DNA of 64,000 nucleotides. Source: Bin87 sp034423595. GTDB taxonomy: Bacteria > Chloroflexota > Dehalococcoidia > Lucifugimonadales > UBA3495. Location: NCBI GenBank assembly GCA_965207025.1, contig OZ242258.1:2852001-2916000 (forward strand). Reading direction: 5' to 3'. Shown here piece by piece: positions 42,472 to 50,727 of this stretch. Within the stretch, counting starts at the first letter, position 1; every line of letters begins with the position of its first letter. The notes beneath the pieces are model-generated. The model saw only the letters and a program-made list of their open reading frames with translations, did no database searches and was not told the DNA's origin. A program made the position numbers and the translations under genes.

Positions 42472-43350
42472 ATGCCCAGCCTACGCGACGTAATCCAGGC
42501 GACCCACCGCACGCTGGAATCGGCCGGCATCCCCGACGCCCGGCTGGAGGCCGAGGTCATGGTGATGGACGTCATGCGAATGCCACGCCAGGCCATCTTC
42601 GCCGAGCAGGAATCCCAGGTCGGCCCCCAGCAGGAGGCCCAACTCGCCGCCATCGTGGAGCGTCGCCTTACCCGAGAACCCCTGGCCTACATCCTCAACT
42701 ACCGCGAGTTCTATGGCGTCAACCTGCTGGTCAATCAGGATGTGCTCATCCCGCGTCCCGAAACCGAAACCCTGGTAGAACACGCCCTGTTTATGGCCCT
42801 CATGGGCATGGAAAGCCGCGAACTGGTCATCGCGGACGTTGGCACCGGAACCGGCGCAATCGCCGTCAACCTCGCCATCCACCTGCCCGCCGCCCGCATC
42901 TACGCCAGCGACGCCTTTGACCCCACGCTGGACGTAGCCGCCTACAATGTGCGGATGCACAACGTCGCCGACCGCGTGACGCTCCTGAAGGGCGACCTGC
43001 TGGAATCGCTTCCGGAGCCCGTGGATGTGATCGCCGCCAACCTGCCGTACCTGCCCACCGACCGCATCCCCACGTTGCAGCCGGAAATCCAGTGGGAGCC
43101 GGTAGCGGCACTGGATGGCGGCCCCGACGGCCTCGACCACATCCGCCGCCTGATCGCCCAGGCCGCCGAACCAGACAAGCTGAAACCCCACGGCGTCATC
43201 CTGTTGGAAATGGACCCGGAGCAGATGGACGGAGCCCAACGCCTGGCTTCGGAAACGTTTCCCGACGCCGAAATCACCGTGGAGCCCGACCTGGCCGGCC
43301 GAGACCGGGTGCTGTCAATCAGCCTTGCCGGAGGCTACGACGGTTATTAG
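42472..43350 (+). CDS. prmC: PrmC, release factor glutamine N5-methyltransferase
   Basis: It has 292 residues. N-terminal helical domain, then REFYGVNLLVNQDVLIPRPE, SAM motif I VIADVGTGTGAIAVNLA and the substrate-binding motif, which reads N190-LPY instead of NPPY. N-L-P-Y occurs in some PrmC proteins and keeps the Asn and Tyr that hold the glutamine. It methylates the GGQ Gln of RF1/RF2. Genomic linkage with prfA supports the call. Confidence 0.93.
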   Translation: MPSLRDVIQATHRTLESAGIPDARLEAEVMVMDVMRMPRQAIFAEQESQVGPQQEAQLAAIVERRLTREPLAYILNYREFYGVNLLVNQDVLIPRPETETLVEHALFMALMGMESRELVIADVGTGTGAIAVNLAIHLPAARIYASDAFDPTLDVAAYNVRMHNVADRVTLLKGDLLESLPEPVDVIAANLPYLPTDRIPTLQPEIQWEPVAALDGGPDGLDHIRRLIAQAAEPDKLKPHGVILLEMDPEQMDGAQRLASETFPDAEITVEPDLAGRDRVLSISLAGGYDGY

Positions 43351-43367
43351 GCAGAGCCACTATTTAC

Positions 43368-43422
43368 CGTCATCCCCGCGAAAGAACGTCACCCCGTACT
43401 TGATACGGGGCGGGAATCCAGA
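43368..43422. repeat. Repeat family B, copy 5, with a nested hairpin
   Basis: CGTCATCCCCGCGAAAG is interrupted by AACGTCACCCCGTACTTGAT and ACGGGG, then resumes CGGGAATCCAG. The nested part is itself a hairpin, CCCCGTACTTGATACGGGG. Confidence 0.8.
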
Positions 43423-43464
43423 AATCCCAAGCGCAGTTACTCTCCGGCTGATGTCGCCGACGGA

Positions 43465-43899
43465 TCACCCAATGGCTCGGTTACTCTGTAGCAGCCAGTT
43501 GGCATCCAGTTCCAGGTCATCGCGGCAGATCTTGATGAAGTCGCCCACGTCGCCGATGTAGGGCGCCTCGCCCCGGCAGAGCCGCAGGTAGCCCACCACC
43601 ATGGCGAGGTTCACCGTGCCATGCGCGTCCGTGAACGGCGATTCCCCGGCCTCGGCCGCTTCGGTCAACTCCCACCGACCCGGGCCGGTTCCCTGGTTGT
43701 TGAACCAGTCCCGTTTCAGCACGCCGTCAACATCGGGTTTCCGGTCTCCCATCGCCAGTTCTACTGCTTGCCACAGTTGGGCGCGCCGTATCGGCTCGCC
43801 GCGGGTGACCAGCACGTCGCGAATGATCTTGCTCGCCATCAGCGTGATGCTGTCGTCGAGGCTTACGGCGTATTCCGGATCGGCCTTCGGGGATGTCAT
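43465..43899 (-). CDS. Hypothetical protein, 144 residues
   Basis: AGGAGCATCC precedes the ATG at 43899. Soluble; the middle (EPIRRAQLWQAVELAMGDRK) may be a winged-helix-like segment. No family recognised. It lies 57 bp downstream of the thioredoxin/NHL gene on the same strand, so it may be co-transcribed. Confidence 0.65.
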   Translation of the reverse strand: MTSPKADPEYAVSLDDSITLMASKIIRDVLVTRGEPIRRAQLWQAVELAMGDRKPDVDGVLKRDWFNNQGTGPGRWELTEAAEAGESPFTDAHGTVNLAMVVGYLRLCRGEAPYIGDVGDFIKICRDDLELDANWLLQSNRAIG

Positions 43900-43956
43900 G
43901 GATGCTCCTGTGGTCGTGAATTGACGTATTCATGGTGCCCGATGGCTCGGCAGTCG

Positions 43957-45480
43957 TCAAGACAACCCCGTGATCTCCAACGTCCGCACCTCGTCGGCCT
44001 GGAAGTCGGCGACGCGGATGGCGTGGTTGTTGGTGTCCGCGATGTAGAGCAGCGGCTGTCGGCCATTCTCAAAAACGGCAAAACTGAGGCCGCTGGGTTC
44101 GCTGAACGTCGCCAGCTTGCCCACCCCGTCGTGCAGGCCCATCGCCCCGGAACCCAAAACCGTCTGCACCGAGCGGGTCAGCGGCAGCACCTTCTTGATC
44201 TTGTGGTTGTAGGTGTCGGCGATGAACAGTTCGCCCTGGTGCCACTCGATGCCGATGGGGTGCTGTAGCCGCACGTGATGCTCCACCCCGTCCCGGTCTC
44301 CAAAGGCAAACAGATCTACGCCCACCAACGTCGCCACCCTGCCGGTCACCGGGTCGATGCCGGCGCTGCGCACGCTGCTGGTCTCCGAATCGGCGAAGTA
44401 CAGGATGGGACTGCCGCCCCGGTCGTTGCCCACCACGATGCCGCTGGGCTGGGCCAGCGTCGCCTGGGCCAACGGGCCGTTGTCGATGTTCTCCCCGCCG
44501 GTTCCGGCGTGGGGGCATACCGTCCCATCGGCCAGCGACAGCCGCCATAGCTGGTGAACGCCGGCCATCGCGATGTACAGCGTGCCGTCGTGATGCGTCA
44601 GGTCCCACGGGCTGCTCAGCGCAATCTGTGGTCCCGGGCCGGACGCCCGGCGGTCGTGTCCCTGCTGCCCCGTGCCGGCGATGGTATCCACTGTTCCGGC
44701 AGCGAGATTCACCCGGCGTATGGCGTGGTTCTCGGTATCGGCCACGTACAGCGTATCGCCCACCAGTTCCATACCCTGCGGATGGTTGAAGGCCGCGCTG
44801 GCGTAGCCCCCGTCGGCGAAGTCCTCAGCTCCCGAACCAACTACGGCTTGCACCTGCCCGTCCAGGTCGGTGATCACAATGCGGTTGTGGTTGGTGTCGG
44901 CAATGAACAGGCGGTTGCCCGGTCCGTCGGCCAGCGCCTTCCCCGGAAAAGCCAGCGCGGTTTCCTCCACGGCCTCCGGCTTGAGTCCCAGGTCCCGCCG
45001 GTCGATCAACCCCTGTTCGTCAAACTCGGCGACCATCCGCCCTATCAGATCATCAAAAGCCTCGTAGGGCAGCTCGCCCTCGTGCTTGCCGATTACCTTG
45101 CCTTCAGGGTCAACGAACATCAGCGTCGGCCAGGCGCGGCAGGCGTACTGCCGCCACACCTCAAACTCGGCGTCATTGACGATGGGATGCTTCAGCTCAT
45201 AGCGCTGGGCCGCCAGCAGCACGTTGTCGGCGTACTTCTCGTTGGGGAACTTGGCCGAGTGGACCCCAATAACCACCAGCTCGTCGGCGTACTTCTCTTC
45301 CATCTTCCGCAACTGCGGAAACACGTGAACGCAGTTGATTCAACAGTAGGTCCAGAAGTCCAGGATGACCACCTTGCCGCGCAGGTCGGCCATGCTCAGC
45401 GAGCGGTCGGTATTGATCCATTCGACGCTGTCGGGGAAATCCGGCGCGTTCACCGTGCCGGCAAAAGAGCGGGTGGCCAT
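43957..45480 (-). CDS. Thioredoxin-like/NHL-repeat protein (NHLRC2-like), candidate selenoprotein (UGA at codon 47)
   Basis: Read through the TGA at 45340-45342, the protein has 507 residues. Start ATG at 45480 with GGAGG upstream. Residues 20-140 are a TlpA/thioredoxin-like domain: MADLRGKVVILDFWTYC, then UGA, then INCVHVFPQLRKMEEKYADE. The family normally reads FWTYC-C-INC, so UGA sits at the first Cys of the redox CxxC. Residues 170-507 are NHL beta-propeller repeats (RLFIADTNHNRIVITDLDGQ; LYVADTENHAIRRVNLAAGT and others). The frame after UGA is intact for 460 codons and two hairpins are possible just after it. Likely a cytoplasmic thiol/selenol redox protein. No signal peptide is seen. 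Confidence 0.85.
45305..45342 (-). promoter_or_regulatory. Putative bacterial SECIS element after UGA in the thioredoxin/NHL gene
   Basis: On the coding strand, 19 bases after the UGA begin TTCCGC-AGTT-GCGGAA (45320-45305): a perfect 6 bp stem with a 4-base loop whose second base is G, starting 26 bases after the UGA. An alternative, mutually exclusive 8 bp stem CAACTGCG/CGCAGTTG starts 3 bases after the UGA. The first fits bacterial SECIS spacing. Confidence 0.55.
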
Positions 45481-45559
45481 GACTATGCCTCCATTAGGGT
45501 TGGTTCGGTCACCCCGACTCCCGCCGGAACGACTGGTGAGGGGTATTTGAGCGTATAAA

Positions 45560-46084
45560 CTAGGCGGGCGGCGCCGTCTCAAAGGCCAGGTAGGCGTAGC
45601 GCATGAAGATGGCGCCCACCGGCTCACCCAGCGGCGCGTTGGCGACCAGAACGGCGATAACGTGCTCCTTGCCTGGATCACCCGGCTCCTCCACGAGGAC
45701 ACGTTTCGGTGTGTTGTTGCCGGTGACAACGCCGATGTTGCGGTCAATCTTGCCATCGACGAAGATTTCGCCGTAGTTGTCCACGTTGGTCTCGAACCAG
45801 ACCCGGCAGGTGGACACGTCCTGTCCCTTCACCGTCTCCGGCATCGTGAATCGCAGGCGATACCAGGCGAAGGTGAGGCCGACGGAATAGCGCTGCTGAA
45901 TGTCCGCGCCGCTCCCCCAGCCGGAATCGTCATAGTCCGGCAGGCGAGCATCGCTGCCGAGCTTCTCAGCAACCAGGCCCTGGTTGGGCTCGCCGGGTTC
46001 CAGACCCTGCGCCACGCGCCAGCCGTCGGACTTGATGACGGCCAGGTCGTCTTTCTGTTCAAGGTCAAGTGCTACTCGGGGCAT
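45560..46084 (-). CDS. Galactose-binding-like beta-sandwich protein
   Basis: It has 174 residues. GAGGAG lies upstream of the ATG at 46084. The patterns DYDDSGWGSGADIQQRYSVG and FAWYRLRFTMPETV, followed by VWFETNVDNYGEIFVDGKID, resemble the sugar-binding jelly-roll of glycoside hydrolase family 2, here as a stand-alone domain without a catalytic part. It lies 80 bp upstream of the thioredoxin/NHL gene and may share its transcript. Function unknown. Confidence 0.65.
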   Translation of the reverse strand: MPRVALDLEQKDDLAVIKSDGWRVAQGLEPGEPNQGLVAEKLGSDARLPDYDDSGWGSGADIQQRYSVGLTFAWYRLRFTMPETVKGQDVSTCRVWFETNVDNYGEIFVDGKIDRNIGVVTGNNTPKRVLVEEPGDPGKEHVIAVLVANAPLGEPVGAIFMRYAYLAFETAPPA

Positions 46085-46201
46085 TGGGGATACTCCTCGG
46101 TTTGATGATACGTGGCATTATACTCCACTGGCCGGTTCGAGGAATTTGCGGTGCCGATGAGTGGGGCCGGCCGTCGCGCACCGACCAACCGAACCCATAC
46201 A

Positions 46202-46230
46202 TTGCCGGGCACTGGGTACACGTATAGAAT
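46202..46230 (+). promoter_or_regulatory. Sigma-70-type promoter of the SBP56-like gene
   Basis: TTGCCG (46202-46207), 17 bp spacer, TAGAAT (46225-46230); leader of about 63 bases before the ATG at 46300. It lies in the 215 bp divergent gap. Confidence 0.5.
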
Positions 46231-46299
46231 GATCCGACGTTGTCATATTGCCGGGATTCTGAAATTATCAACGACAAAACCAATTTGGAGAGTACATCG

Positions 46300-47682
46300 A
46301 TGGCGCTCTGGAGACCGGACCCCACATTTTATCCATCGGCACGACTGGCCATGGAGGCTCCCCAGGAGCGGCTGGCGTACGTCGCCGTTCTCAACCCCGA
46401 TTCCGGCGAACCGGATGCGATGACCGTGGTGGACTGCGATCCCAACTCGGCGTCGTATTCACAGGTAGTCCACTCGGTGCCAATGCCCTACCTGGACGAC
46501 GAGTTGCACCACTTCAACTGGAACGCATGCAGTGCAGCCCTCTGCCCGTCTTCGGCCCATCCCCATCTGGAGCGCCGCTATCTGGTGGTTCCCAGCCTGG
46601 CCAACAGCCGCATCTACATCCTGGACACGCAACCGGACCCGGCACGGCCCCGCATCGTCAAGACCATTGAGACCGAACAGGTGCAGCGTGCCGGCTACTC
46701 CCGTCCGCACACGGTGCATTGCGGGCCCGACGCCATCTACGTCAGCGCCTTGGGCTCGGCGGAGGGCGACCGGCCGGGCGGCATCATGCTCCTTGACCAC
46801 TACACCTTCGAGCCCATCGGGCCGTGGGAACTGGACCGGGGGCCGCAGGAACTGGCCTACGATTTCTGGTGGCACATCGGCCTGGACACCATGATGACCA
46901 GCGAATGGGGCACTCCCGAAATGTTCGAGCATGGAGTGCGGCTGGAGGACGTGGTCGGGCAGAAATTCGGCCACATGCTCCATTTCTGGGATATGCGCCG
47001 GCGCTCTCACCGCCAGGCCATTGACCTGGGGGCCGAGCACCAGATGGCGTTGGAACTGCGTCCCGCCCACAACCCCACGCGGCACTACGGCTTCTGTGGC
47101 GTGGTGGTCAGCACCGAGGACCTTTCCGGCTCCATCTTCCTGTGGTACCGGGACGGCGAGGATTGGGCGGCGCACAAGATTATTTCGATACCCGCCGAGC
47201 CCGCCGACGCCTCCGACCTGCCGCCGGCGCTGCAGCCCCTGGTCGCGGTTCCGCCGCTGGTCACCGACATCGACCTTTCCGTTGACGACAAATTCCTGTA
47301 CGTGTCCTGCTGGGGAACCGGAAAACTGCTCCAGTACGATGTCTCCGACCCGTTCAACCCGGTACAGACCGGCGAGCTGGAAATCGGCGGAGTGGTCCGC
47401 AAGGCATCCCATCCCAACGGCGCGACCCTGACCGGCGGCCCGCAGATGGTGGAGATCAGCCGCGACGGACGCCGCGTGTACCTCACCAACTCGCTCTATT
47501 CTTCGTGGGACGACCAGTTCTATCCCGACGGCCTGAACGGTTGGCTCTGCCGCATCGACGCTGATCCGGCCGGCGGCATGGCCATCAACCGGGACTTCTT
47601 CGTGGATTACGGCAAGACCCGCAGCCACCAGGTGCGTCTCCAGGGCGGCGACGCATCCTCCGACACCTTCTGTTTCCCGTAG
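46300..47682 (+). CDS. SBP56 family selenium-binding protein / methanethiol oxidase-like
   Basis: It has 460 residues from the ATG at 46300 (GGAG 9 bases upstream; a start at 46240 lacks support). It matches SBP56 along its whole length: MEAPQERLAYVAVLNPDSGE, HHFNWNACSAALCPSSAHPH, YSRPHTVHCGPDAIYVSALG, DFWWHIGLDTMMTSEWGTPE and the C-terminal LTNSLYSSWDDQFYPDGLNG. Some bacterial members oxidise methanethiol to formaldehyde, sulfide and peroxide with copper ligands among conserved His residues. It does not itself need UGA decoding. No SCO1/MauG partners are seen, only a membrane protein downstream. Confidence 0.9.
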   Translation: MALWRPDPTFYPSARLAMEAPQERLAYVAVLNPDSGEPDAMTVVDCDPNSASYSQVVHSVPMPYLDDELHHFNWNACSAALCPSSAHPHLERRYLVVPSLANSRIYILDTQPDPARPRIVKTIETEQVQRAGYSRPHTVHCGPDAIYVSALGSAEGDRPGGIMLLDHYTFEPIGPWELDRGPQELAYDFWWHIGLDTMMTSEWGTPEMFEHGVRLEDVVGQKFGHMLHFWDMRRRSHRQAIDLGAEHQMALELRPAHNPTRHYGFCGVVVSTEDLSGSIFLWYRDGEDWAAHKIISIPAEPADASDLPPALQPLVAVPPLVTDIDLSVDDKFLYVSCWGTGKLLQYDVSDPFNPVQTGELEIGGVVRKASHPNGATLTGGPQMVEISRDGRRVYLTNSLYSSWDDQFYPDGLNGWLCRIDADPAGGMAINRDFFVDYGKTRSHQVRLQGGDASSDTFCFP

Positions 47683-47721
47683 AGTTGCCAACCATATAAA
47701 TTCGGGCCGCCGGTTTCGGCA

Positions 47722-48429
47722 GTGTTGCTGCACGCCCTCATCCCCGACCCGGCGGCCCTGGCTTCGCTGGGGCCGTGGTTGGGTCTCGCGGCGTTGGGAG
47801 TGTTCCACGGGTTGAATCCGGGGATGGGCTGGCTGTTCGCGGTGGCGCTGGCGCTGCAACGGCAACGGCCGGCGCAACTCTGCACGGCCACGGGATACAT
47901 CGCCGTGGGGCACCTGGCGTCGGTAGCGGTGGTCCTGGTCGCACTGGCGTTGGTGGGGGCCTTTCTGCCGTTGCGATGGGTGCGGATTGCCGCCGGCGCG
48001 GTCCTGCTGGGGTTCGGGCTGTTTCGACTCGCGCTCTACTACCGGCATCCCAGGTGGGTTGGGATGAACGTGGGCGGACGGGACCTGATCGCGTGGTCGT
48101 TCCTGATGGCAACGGCGCATGGGGCCGGGTTGATGCTGGCGCCGGTGGTTCTGTCGCTGACGGGGCCGGACGCTGCTGCCGGACTGGCGGGCGACCTGGG
48201 CGAGCATGGGGGGTTCTTGTCGCTTTCGGACGCGCCGGTCTGGTGGCTGGTTGGCCTGCTGATGCACACGGTTGTGATGCTGGCGACGATGCTGGCTATA
48301 GCGGCAATCGTGTACTACCGGGTCGGGCTGGCGTTCCTCCGCAGGGGATGGATCAACCTGGACCTGCTGTGGGCCGGGTCGCTCGTGGCGGCGGGAGTGA
48401 TCACGCTGGCTTGGGCGATATTGGGCTGA
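47722..48429 (+). CDS. Polytopic membrane protein downstream of the SBP56-like gene
   Basis: It has 235 residues from the GTG at 47722 (TTG follows). About six hydrophobic helices; conserved-looking elements GVFHGLNPGMGWLFAVALAL and LIAWSFLMATAHGAGLMLAP, each with His and Gly in a helix, reminiscent of UreH/HupE-like metal or cation transporters. The family is not certain. It probably forms one operon with the SBP56-like gene (39 bp gap). Confidence 0.7.
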   Translation: MLLHALIPDPAALASLGPWLGLAALGVFHGLNPGMGWLFAVALALQRQRPAQLCTATGYIAVGHLASVAVVLVALALVGAFLPLRWVRIAAGAVLLGFGLFRLALYYRHPRWVGMNVGGRDLIAWSFLMATAHGAGLMLAPVVLSLTGPDAAAGLAGDLGEHGGFLSLSDAPVWWLVGLLMHTVVMLATMLAIAAIVYYRVGLAFLRRGWINLDLLWAGSLVAAGVITLAWAILG

Positions 48430-48504
48430 GCCGGCCGACGACCCCCGCTGATGCGCAACCGTAGTGGGTATCGCTCAGCGCCTCCAATCGAGTGGTTTTC
48501 CGTT

Positions 48505-48532
48505 GTAGGGGCGAATAATTATTCGCCCCTAC
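48505..48532. repeat. Palindromic repeat family D, copy 5 (perfect palindrome)
   Basis: GTAGGGGCGAATAATTATTC followed by GCCCCTAC, 28 bases, perfectly self-complementary. It lies between convergent genes and is a likely bidirectional terminator. Confidence 0.85.
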
Positions 48533-48542
48533 GTCGTGACGG

Positions 48543-49268
48543 CTAGGCTTTCAGGTGCTCCGCAAAGAACTCCAGCGTGCGCGGCCATGACCGGTCGGCG
48601 GCTTCCTTCTGGTAGCGAGGACCGGTGAAGTCCATAAAGGCATGGTCGGCGTCGCGGTACACGTAGAATTGATGCTGCTTGTCCAGGCGGTTCAACTCTT
48701 CGTCGAACTTCCGCATATCGTCCTGCGACGGGTTCTCGTCAACCTCGCCAAAGTGGAACAACATTGGGCAGTTGATGTTCGCCGCCAATTCGAAGGGCGG
48801 CGTTTCGCCCGCGCCCCACGTCACCAGCAGGTTGCCTCCGTAGTATGGGGCAACGGCGTTGATGTGAGGGTTGGATGCCGCCCCCAGCCAGGCCACGCGG
48901 CCACCCATGCAGAATCCGGTGATGCCGATGCGGTCCGACACCGCATCGTGATTCCTCAGCCAGTCCACCGTGGCGCCGATGTCGGCGACGATGTCCGGGT
49001 CGCTGAGCACGTCCCAGGGACGCGGACGCGGGTCGGCGTTCATCACCTCGTCGGAGTTGCGGTGGTAGAGGTTGGGCGCAACGGCGGCGTAGCCTTCGGC
49101 GGCCAGCCGGTCGCAGATGGTGCGGATGAACTCGTCCACGCCGCCGCCATGCTGAGAGACGATTACAGCCGGAAAGGGTGCGGTGAAGCCCGCGCTGCTC
49201 GAGGGCACGCTGGCGTACATGTCCATTTCACTGCCGTCAACGGTGAGCTTTTCCCAGAAACTGGCCAT
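48543..49268 (-). CDS. Dienelactone hydrolase family protein 1
   Basis: It has 241 residues. Alpha/beta-hydrolase of the DLH type: nucleophile Cys in ITGFCMGGRVAWLGA (G-x-C-x-G), Asp/His near the C-terminus in YRDADHAFMDF. DLH enzymes hydrolyse dienelactones or related carboxylic esters. The downstream half of a tandem pair with 49342. Confidence 0.9.
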   Translation of the reverse strand: MASFWEKLTVDGSEMDMYASVPSSSAGFTAPFPAVIVSQHGGGVDEFIRTICDRLAAEGYAAVAPNLYHRNSDEVMNADPRPRPWDVLSDPDIVADIGATVDWLRNHDAVSDRIGITGFCMGGRVAWLGAASNPHINAVAPYYGGNLLVTWGAGETPPFELAANINCPMLFHFGEVDENPSQDDMRKFDEELNRLDKQHQFYVYRDADHAFMDFTGPRYQKEAADRSWPRTLEFFAEHLKA

Positions 49269-49306
49269 GACGTTACCTCCTGTGTTTCGTGAGGATTATG
49301 ACTGAC

Positions 49307-49334
49307 GTAGGGGCGGATAATCATTCGCCCCTAC
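49307..49334. repeat. Palindromic repeat family D, copy 6
   Basis: GTAGGGGCGGATAATCATTC followed by GCCCCTAC, between the two dienelactone hydrolase genes. One mismatch from the 48505 type. Confidence 0.85.
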
Positions 49335-49341
49335 GATACCA

Positions 49342-50082
49342 CTAAGCTTTCAGGTACTGGGCGAAGAACTCCAGTGTTCGGGGCCAGGATGCTACCGCAG
49401 CATCTTCGTTGTACCTCCCGCCGGCGGGGTTCATGAAGGCGTGGTCGGCGCCGGGATAGGTGTGGAAGATGTGCTCCTTGCCCAACCGGGACAGTTCTGC
49501 GTCCAGCTTTTTCAGGTCGTCCTGGGAAGGGTTCGCGTCAATTTCGCCAAAGTGGAACAGCATGGGGCAGTTGATGTTGCCGGCCATGTCAAAGGGCGGC
49601 GTCTCTCCGGCGCCCCAGGTCGTCATCAGGTTGCCGCCGTAGTAGGGTACAACGGCTTTGAAGTTGGAGTTGCTGGCGGCGGCCAACCAGGCCACGCGCC
49701 CGCCCATGCAGAAGCCGGTCACGCCAATCCGGTCGCTCTGCACCGCGTCATGATTCAGCAGCCAGTCCACCGAGGCGTTCATATCGGCCACGATGTGTGG
49801 GTCGCTGAGCAACGTTGCCGGAGCCGGGCGAGGGCCGCCTGCCGCCGACGCCTCGATTGCCTCCTCGCTGTGTCGGTGATACAGGTTGGGCGCGACGGCG
49901 GCGTAACCTTCGGACGCCAGCCGGTCGCAGATTTCCTGGATGAAGGCGTCAACGCCGGTGGCGTGCTGAGCCACCACCACCGCCGGATACGGTGCGCTGA
50001 AACCCGCGCTGCTGGACGGCACGCTGGCGTACATATCCATCTCCGCGCCGTTGACGGTAATCTTTTCCCAAAAACTAGCCAT
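49342..50082 (-). CDS. Dienelactone hydrolase family protein 2
   Basis: It has 246 residues from the ATG at 50082, chosen to match the paralog start MASFWEK. An ATG at 50094 overlaps the upstream stop as ATGA and is a real alternative. Active-site Cys in VTGFCMGGRVAWLAA; His in GADHAFMNPAG. It is clearly a duplicate of the 48543 gene with an insertion near residue 90 (SAAGGPRPAPATL). Confidence 0.9.
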   Translation of the reverse strand: MASFWEKITVNGAEMDMYASVPSSSAGFSAPYPAVVVAQHATGVDAFIQEICDRLASEGYAAVAPNLYHRHSEEAIEASAAGGPRPAPATLLSDPHIVADMNASVDWLLNHDAVQSDRIGVTGFCMGGRVAWLAAASNSNFKAVVPYYGGNLMTTWGAGETPPFDMAGNINCPMLFHFGEIDANPSQDDLKKLDAELSRLGKEHIFHTYPGADHAFMNPAGGRYNEDAAVASWPRTLEFFAQYLKA

Positions 50083-50090
50083 GATTTCCC

Positions 50091-50306
50091 TCATCCTCCG
50101 ATGTCGATTTCGTTACTGGCGGCCCAAGCCTGCTTGAATATCCAGTTCAGGATTGAGCTAATGACAAGCAGTATCAATGCTGCCCCGATCACGCCGAACG
50201 CTGGGATGCCGCCGATTTCGAACACTGTCTCGGCGGCATAATCGAGACTGACCATGACCACTCCGAAGAAGAACAGCACAATCCATATAGCATACAGAGT
50301 GTTCAT
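50091..50306 (-). CDS. Small membrane protein (third of three)
   Basis: It has 71 residues from the ATG at 50306. Two hydrophobic helices (LYAIWIVLFFFGVVMVSLDY and FGVIGAALILLVISSILNWI). One base separates it from the preceding gene stop; its own stop overlaps the possible upstream start of the hydrolase gene. No family recognised. Confidence 0.6.
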   Translation of the reverse strand: MNTLYAIWIVLFFFGVVMVSLDYAAETVFEIGGIPAFGVIGAALILLVISSILNWIFKQAWAASNEIDIGG

Positions 50307-50307
50307 G

Positions 50308-50490
50308 TCAGCTGCCCAGCTCAGCGAATACCGCGATGACCACCAACGTAATAGCGGCGCCAAGCAAACCCATCAGGACTGCGAAGGAAACCGCCCACAG
50401 CGGTCCCTCATCCAGCACTGCAAAGAAAGCCAGGCAGAAAAACCCGACACCGGTTGCGCCGGAACAAAACCATCTGGCGAGACTACTCAT
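50308..50490 (-). CDS. Small membrane protein (second of three)
   Basis: It has 60 residues from the ATG at 50490. Two hydrophobic helices (GVGFFCLAFFAVLDEGPLW and FAVLMGLLGAAITLVVIAVF). ATGA overlap (50487-50490) with the preceding gene. Confidence 0.6.
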   Translation of the reverse strand: MSSLARWFCSGATGVGFFCLAFFAVLDEGPLWAVSFAVLMGLLGAAITLVVIAVFAELGS

Positions 50491-50678
50491 TTGCGTGGTT
50501 CCATGCTGTGGTATGCAATGACCATGAGCGCGACAAGCAAAATGCCCGCCGTGCCGGCAAGTACAGCAGACAGCAGCGCCCGCAAAAATCCTAAGTCCTG
50601 CGTTGCCGAAAAAGTCATCCCGGCCGCCGCAAATCCCACGAGAACCGCCAATATCAATGCCGTGATTTTCAGTTTCAT
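50487..50678 (-). CDS. Small membrane protein (first of three)
   Basis: It has 63 residues. Two hydrophobic helices (ITALILAVLVGFAAAGM and ALLSAVLAGTAGILLVALMV). It starts a tightly packed run of three tiny membrane proteins on the minus strand leading into the dienelactone hydrolase genes. Confidence 0.6.
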   Translation of the reverse strand: MKLKITALILAVLVGFAAAGMTFSATQDLGFLRALLSAVLAGTAGILLVALMVIAYHSMEPRK

Positions 50679-50727
50679 GGTCTGGCAATCCTCGTTCCAA
50701 CAATGGCAGCCTGCGGCTGTTCCAATC

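Noticed and set aside
46459..48267. Long minus-strand open frame (602 codons)
   Set aside because: It is antisense to the SBP56-like gene and membrane protein gene; Arg/Pro/Gln-rich translation without motifs.
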